Shown here: positions 60,401 to 64,000 of the stretch, piece by piece
How positions within the stretch are numbered: the first letter of the stretch is position 1
Layout of the letters: every line of letters begins with the position of its first letter
NCBI GenBank assembly: GCA_032622095.1
Contig: CP136064.1
Span: 142,867,954-142,931,953, forward strand
From: Siphonodentalium dalli
Lineage: Eukaryota > Mollusca > Scaphopoda > Gadilida > Siphonodentaliidae
DNA length: 64,000 bases
Direction: 5' to 3'
Translations under genes and position numbers: made by a program
The notes under the pieces: model-generated
The model's database searches: none
What the model was told of the DNA's origin: nothing
What the model saw: the letters and a program-made list of their open reading frames with translations, nothing else

Positions 60401-63400
60401 ATGGTAGCCCACCCCAAAATTAGATTGAAAACCGAAAACCGCACCCCTCTAGTCCATACGGTTGCCACGATAGGTGGCCAAAGTGGCAACCTATGCCGTT
60501 TTGGTATTTATGAACCGATTTTGAACAAATAAACGGTGCCGTAGGGTGGCCCACCCCAAAATAAGATTTAAAAAACGAAAACCGCACCCCTCTAGCCCAT
60601 ACGGTTGCCACGGTAGGTGGCCAAAGTGGCAACCGTAGCCGTTTTGGTATTTATGAACCGATTTTGACCACATAAACGGTGCCGTAGGGTGGCCCACCCC
60701 AAAATTATATATAAAAACCGAAAACCGCACCCCTCTAGCCCATACGGTTGTCACAGTAGGTGGCCAAAGTGGCAACCATAGCCGTTTAGGTATTTATGAA
60801 CCGATTTTGACCAAATAAACGGTGCCGTATGGTAGCCCACCCCAAAATTATATATAAAAACCAAAAACCGCACCCCTCTAGCCCATACGGTTGCCTCGGA
60901 AGGTTGCCAAAGTGGCAACCATAGCCGTTTTGGTATTTATGAACCGATTTTGTCCAAATAAACGGTGCGGTATGGTGGCCACCCCAAAATTAGATATACA
61001 ATCTGAAAACCGCACCCTCTAGCCCATACGCTTGTCACAGTAGGTGGCCAAAGTGGCAACCATAGTCGTTTAGGTATTAATGAACCGATTTTGACCAAAT
61101 AAACGGTGCCGTATGGTAGCCCACCCCAAAATTAGATATGAAAACCGAAAACCGCACACATCTAGTACATACGGTTGCCACGGTAGGTGGCCAATGTGGC
61201 AACCAATGCCGTTTTGGTATTTATGAACCGATTTTGACCAAATAAACGGTGCCGTAGGGTGGCCCACCCCAAAATAAGATATAAAAACCGAAAACCGCAC
61301 CCCTCTAGCACATACGGTTGCCACGGTAGGTGGCCAAAGTGGCAACCATAGTCGTTTTGGTATTTATGAACCGATTTTGACAAAATAAACGGTGCGGTAG
61401 GGTGGCCCACCCCCAAATTAGATATAAATACACAAAAGCGCACCCTCTAGCGCATACGGTTATCACAGTAGGTGGCCAAAGTGGCAACCATAGCCGTTTA
61501 GGCATTTATGAACCGATTTTGACCAAATAAACGGTGCCGTATGGTAGCCCACCCCAAAATTAGATTGAAAACCGAAAACCGCACCCCTCTAGTCCATACG
61601 GTTGCCACGGTAGGTGGCCAAATGGCAACCTATGCCGTTTTGGTATTTATGAACCGATTTTGACCAAATAAACTGTGCCGTATGGTAGCCCACCCCAAAA
61701 TTAGATATAAAAACCGAAAACCGCACCCCTCTAGCCCATACGGTTGCCACAGTAGGTGGCCAAAATGGCAACCATAGCCGTTTTGTTATTTATGAACCGA
61801 TTTTGACCAAATAAACGGTGCGGTATGGTGGCCCGCCCCAAAATTATATATAAAAACCCAAAACCGCACCACTCTAGCTTACACGGTTGCCACAGTAGGT
61901 GGCCAAAGTGGCAACCATAGCCTTTTAGGTATTTATGAACCGATTGTGACCAAATAAACGTTGCCGTAGGGTGGCCCACACAAAACTAGATATAAAAACC
62001 GAAAAACGCACCCTCTAGCCCATACGGTTGCCACGGTAGGTGGACAAAATGGCAACCATAGCCGTTTTGTTATTTATGAACCGATTTTGACCAAATAAAC
62101 GGTGCCGTAGGGTGGCCCACCCCAAAATTAGATATAAAATCCGAAAACCGCACCCTCTAGCCCATACGCTTGTCACAGTAGGTGGCCAAAGTGGCAACCA
62201 TAGCCGTTTAGGTATTAATGAACCGATTTTGACCAAATAAACGGTGCCGTATGGTAGCCCACCCCAAAATTAGATATAATAACCGAAAACCGCACCCCTC
62301 TAGCCCATACGGTTGTCACAGTAGGTGGCCAAATTGGCAACCATAGCCGTTTTGGTATTTATGAACCGATTTTGTCCAAATAAACGATGCGGTAGGGTGG
62401 CCCACCCCAAAATTAGATATAAAATCCGAAAACCGCACCCTCTAGCACATACGCTTGTCACAGTAGGTGGCCAAAGTGCCAACCATAGCCGTTTAGGTAT
62501 TAATGAACCGATTTTGACCAAATAAACGGTGCCGTATGGTAGCCCACCCCAAAATTAGATTGAAAACCGAAAACCGCATCCCCTCTAGTCCATACGGTTG
62601 CCACGGTAGGTGGCCAAATGGCAACCTATGCCGTTTTGGTATTTATGAACCGATTTTGACCAAATAAACTGTGCCGTATGGTAGCCCACCCCAAAATTAG
62701 ATATGAAAACCGAAAACCGCACACCTCTAGTCCATACGGTTGCCACGGTAGGTGGCCAATGTGGCAACCAATGCCGTTTTGGTATTTATGAACCGATTTT
62801 GACCAAATAAACGGTGCCGTAGGGTGGCCCACCCCAAAATTAGATATAAAAACCGAAAACCGCACCCCTCTAGCCCATACGGTTGCCACAGTAGGTGGCC
62901 AAAATGGCAACCATAGCCGTTTTGTTATTTATGAACCGATTTTGACCAAATAAACGGTGCGGTATGGTGGCCTGCCCCAAAATTATATATAAAAACCCAA
63001 AACCGCACCACTCTAGCTTACACGGTTGCCACAGTAGGTGGCCAAAGTGGCAACCATAGCCTTTTAGGTATTTATGAACCGATTGTGACCAAATAAACGG
63101 TGCCGTAGGGTGGCCCACACAAAACTAGATATAAAAACCGAAAAAACGCACCCTCTAGCCCATACGGTTGCCACGGTAGGTGGGCCAAAATGGCAACCAT
63201 AGCCGTTTTGTTATTTATGAACCGATTTTGACCAAATAAACGGTTGCCGTAGGGTGGCCCACCCCAAAATTAGATAAAAATCCGAAAACCGCACCCTCTA
63301 GCCCATACGCTTGTCACAGTAGGTGGCCACAGTGGCAACCATAGCCGTTTAGGTATTAATGAACGATTTTGACCAAATAAACGGTGCCGTATGGTAGCCC

Positions 63401-64000
63401 ACCCCAAAATTAGATATAATAACCGAAAACCGCACCCCTCTAGCCATACGGTTGTCACAGTAGGTGGCCAAATTGGCAACCATAGCCGTTTTGGTATTTA
63501 TGAACCGATTTTGTCCAAATAAACGATGCGGTAGGGTGGCCCACCCCAAAATTAGATATAAAATCCGAAAACCGCACCCTCTAGCCCATACGCTTGTCAC
63601 AGTAGGTGGCCAAAGTGGCAACCATAGCCGTTTAGGTATTAATGAACCGATTTTGACCAAATAAACGGAGCCGTATGGTAGCCCACCCCAAAATTAGATT
63701 GAAAACCGAAAACCGCACCCCTCTAGTCCATACGGTTGCCACGATAGGTGGCCAAAGTGGCAACCGTAGCCGTTTTGGTATTTATGAACCGATTTTGACC
63801 ACATAAACGGTGCCGTAGGGTGGCCCACCCCAAAATTATATATAAAAACCGAAAACCGCACCCCTCTAGCCCATACGGTTGTCACAGTAGGTGGCCAAAG
63901 TGGCAACCATAGCCGTTTTGGTATTTATGAACCGATTTTGTCCAAATAAACGGTGCGGTATGGTGGCCACCCCAAAATTAGATATATAATCTGAAAACCG
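57443..64000. repeat. 143-bp satellite array, domain II, third part (continues past window)
   Basis: Satellite continues to the last base, so the array is cut by the window edge. A block of about 2.27 kb recurs within this part: the transposon-free satellite near 57.9-59.7 kb resembles 60.2-62.0 kb, for example GCACCCTCTAGCGCATACGG at 59162 and 61439, an offset of 2,277 or 16 monomers. Monomers lacking one G of CCAAAGTGG (GGCCAAATGGCAACC) occur at about 59340, 61618 and 62613. Confidence 0.95.

Noticed and set aside
17785-64000. Dozens of minus-strand open frames of 60-204 codons with repeated words such as FGVGHPTAPFIWSKSVHKYQ, which look like a repeat-protein family
   Set aside because: The 143-bp monomer is not a multiple of three, so each frame cycles through all three phases. 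By my count the consensus minus strand has stops at only three places per monomer, which leaves about 345 open bases in every three monomers. The open frames follow from this arithmetic, overlap one another in several phases, and break at monomer indels.
17787-64000. CRISPR-like array
   Set aside because: The repeats are contiguous 143-bp monomers with no unique spacers of constant length, and the context is an animal genome.
17787-64000. A CENP-B box in the satellite monomer
   Set aside because: I looked for the TTCG....A..CGGG pattern on both strands of the consensus and did not find it.

Overview
This window looks like animal nuclear DNA, most likely from a marine invertebrate and possibly a bivalve or other mollusc. 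The reasons are: no bacterial-style gene density; relics of LINE and Penelope-like retroelements; Tc1-like and TTAA-flanked non-autonomous DNA elements; a dispersed repeat combining 'GCCATAACTC' and 'ATTCGAACT' words with an ACGG microsatellite, a type I associate with molluscan genomes; and a very large satellite array. The taxonomic guess is inference. I see no complete, intact protein-coding gene.

Layout. Positions 1-17,786 are AT-rich, repeat-littered single-copy DNA. They hold short degenerate tandem repeats (1-290, 690-905, 1086-1440, 3890-3975, 9773-9905, 10918-11075, 13187-13720, 16993-17060). They also hold a 5'-truncated LINE on the minus strand (6637-8295), a TTAA-flanked foldback element in two copies (8297-8703 and 15723-16191), and a Penelope-like reverse transcriptase relic on the minus strand (8785-9143). 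A second, more decayed LINE 3' end lies on the plus strand (11945-12475). Three 133-bp perfect-ended hairpin MITEs sit in tandem (14373-14855), and there are two clusters of CTTAAG-centred palindromes (15228-15656 and 17481-17695). One open stretch on the minus strand (5432-5592) behind a good splice acceptor could be a terminal exon, and a short ATG-initiated segment (10712-10741, minus) could be a first exon; both are weak.

From 17,787 to the end of the window (about 46 kb, running off the right edge) lies a satellite array with a 143-bp monomer, roughly 300 copies. It has two domains: 17,787-28,034, dominated by a duplicated block of about 4.5 kb, and 28,035-64,000, with higher-order periodicity (8 monomers, 1,140 bp, in places). 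The second domain is interrupted by two near-identical 1.2-kb transposon-like insertions (46,765-47,970 and 56,236-57,442). These are not independent: a 9,471-bp stretch (39,421-48,891) including the first insertion is repeated in tandem at 48,892-58,363. Most monomers carry an internal inverted repeat able to form a hairpin, and a monomer subtype with a changed left arm rebuilds a tighter version of it. Many overlapping minus-strand open frames across the array are a by-product of monomer length and stop-codon placement, not genes. The array is a candidate (peri)centromeric or heterochromatic satellite; that role is inference.
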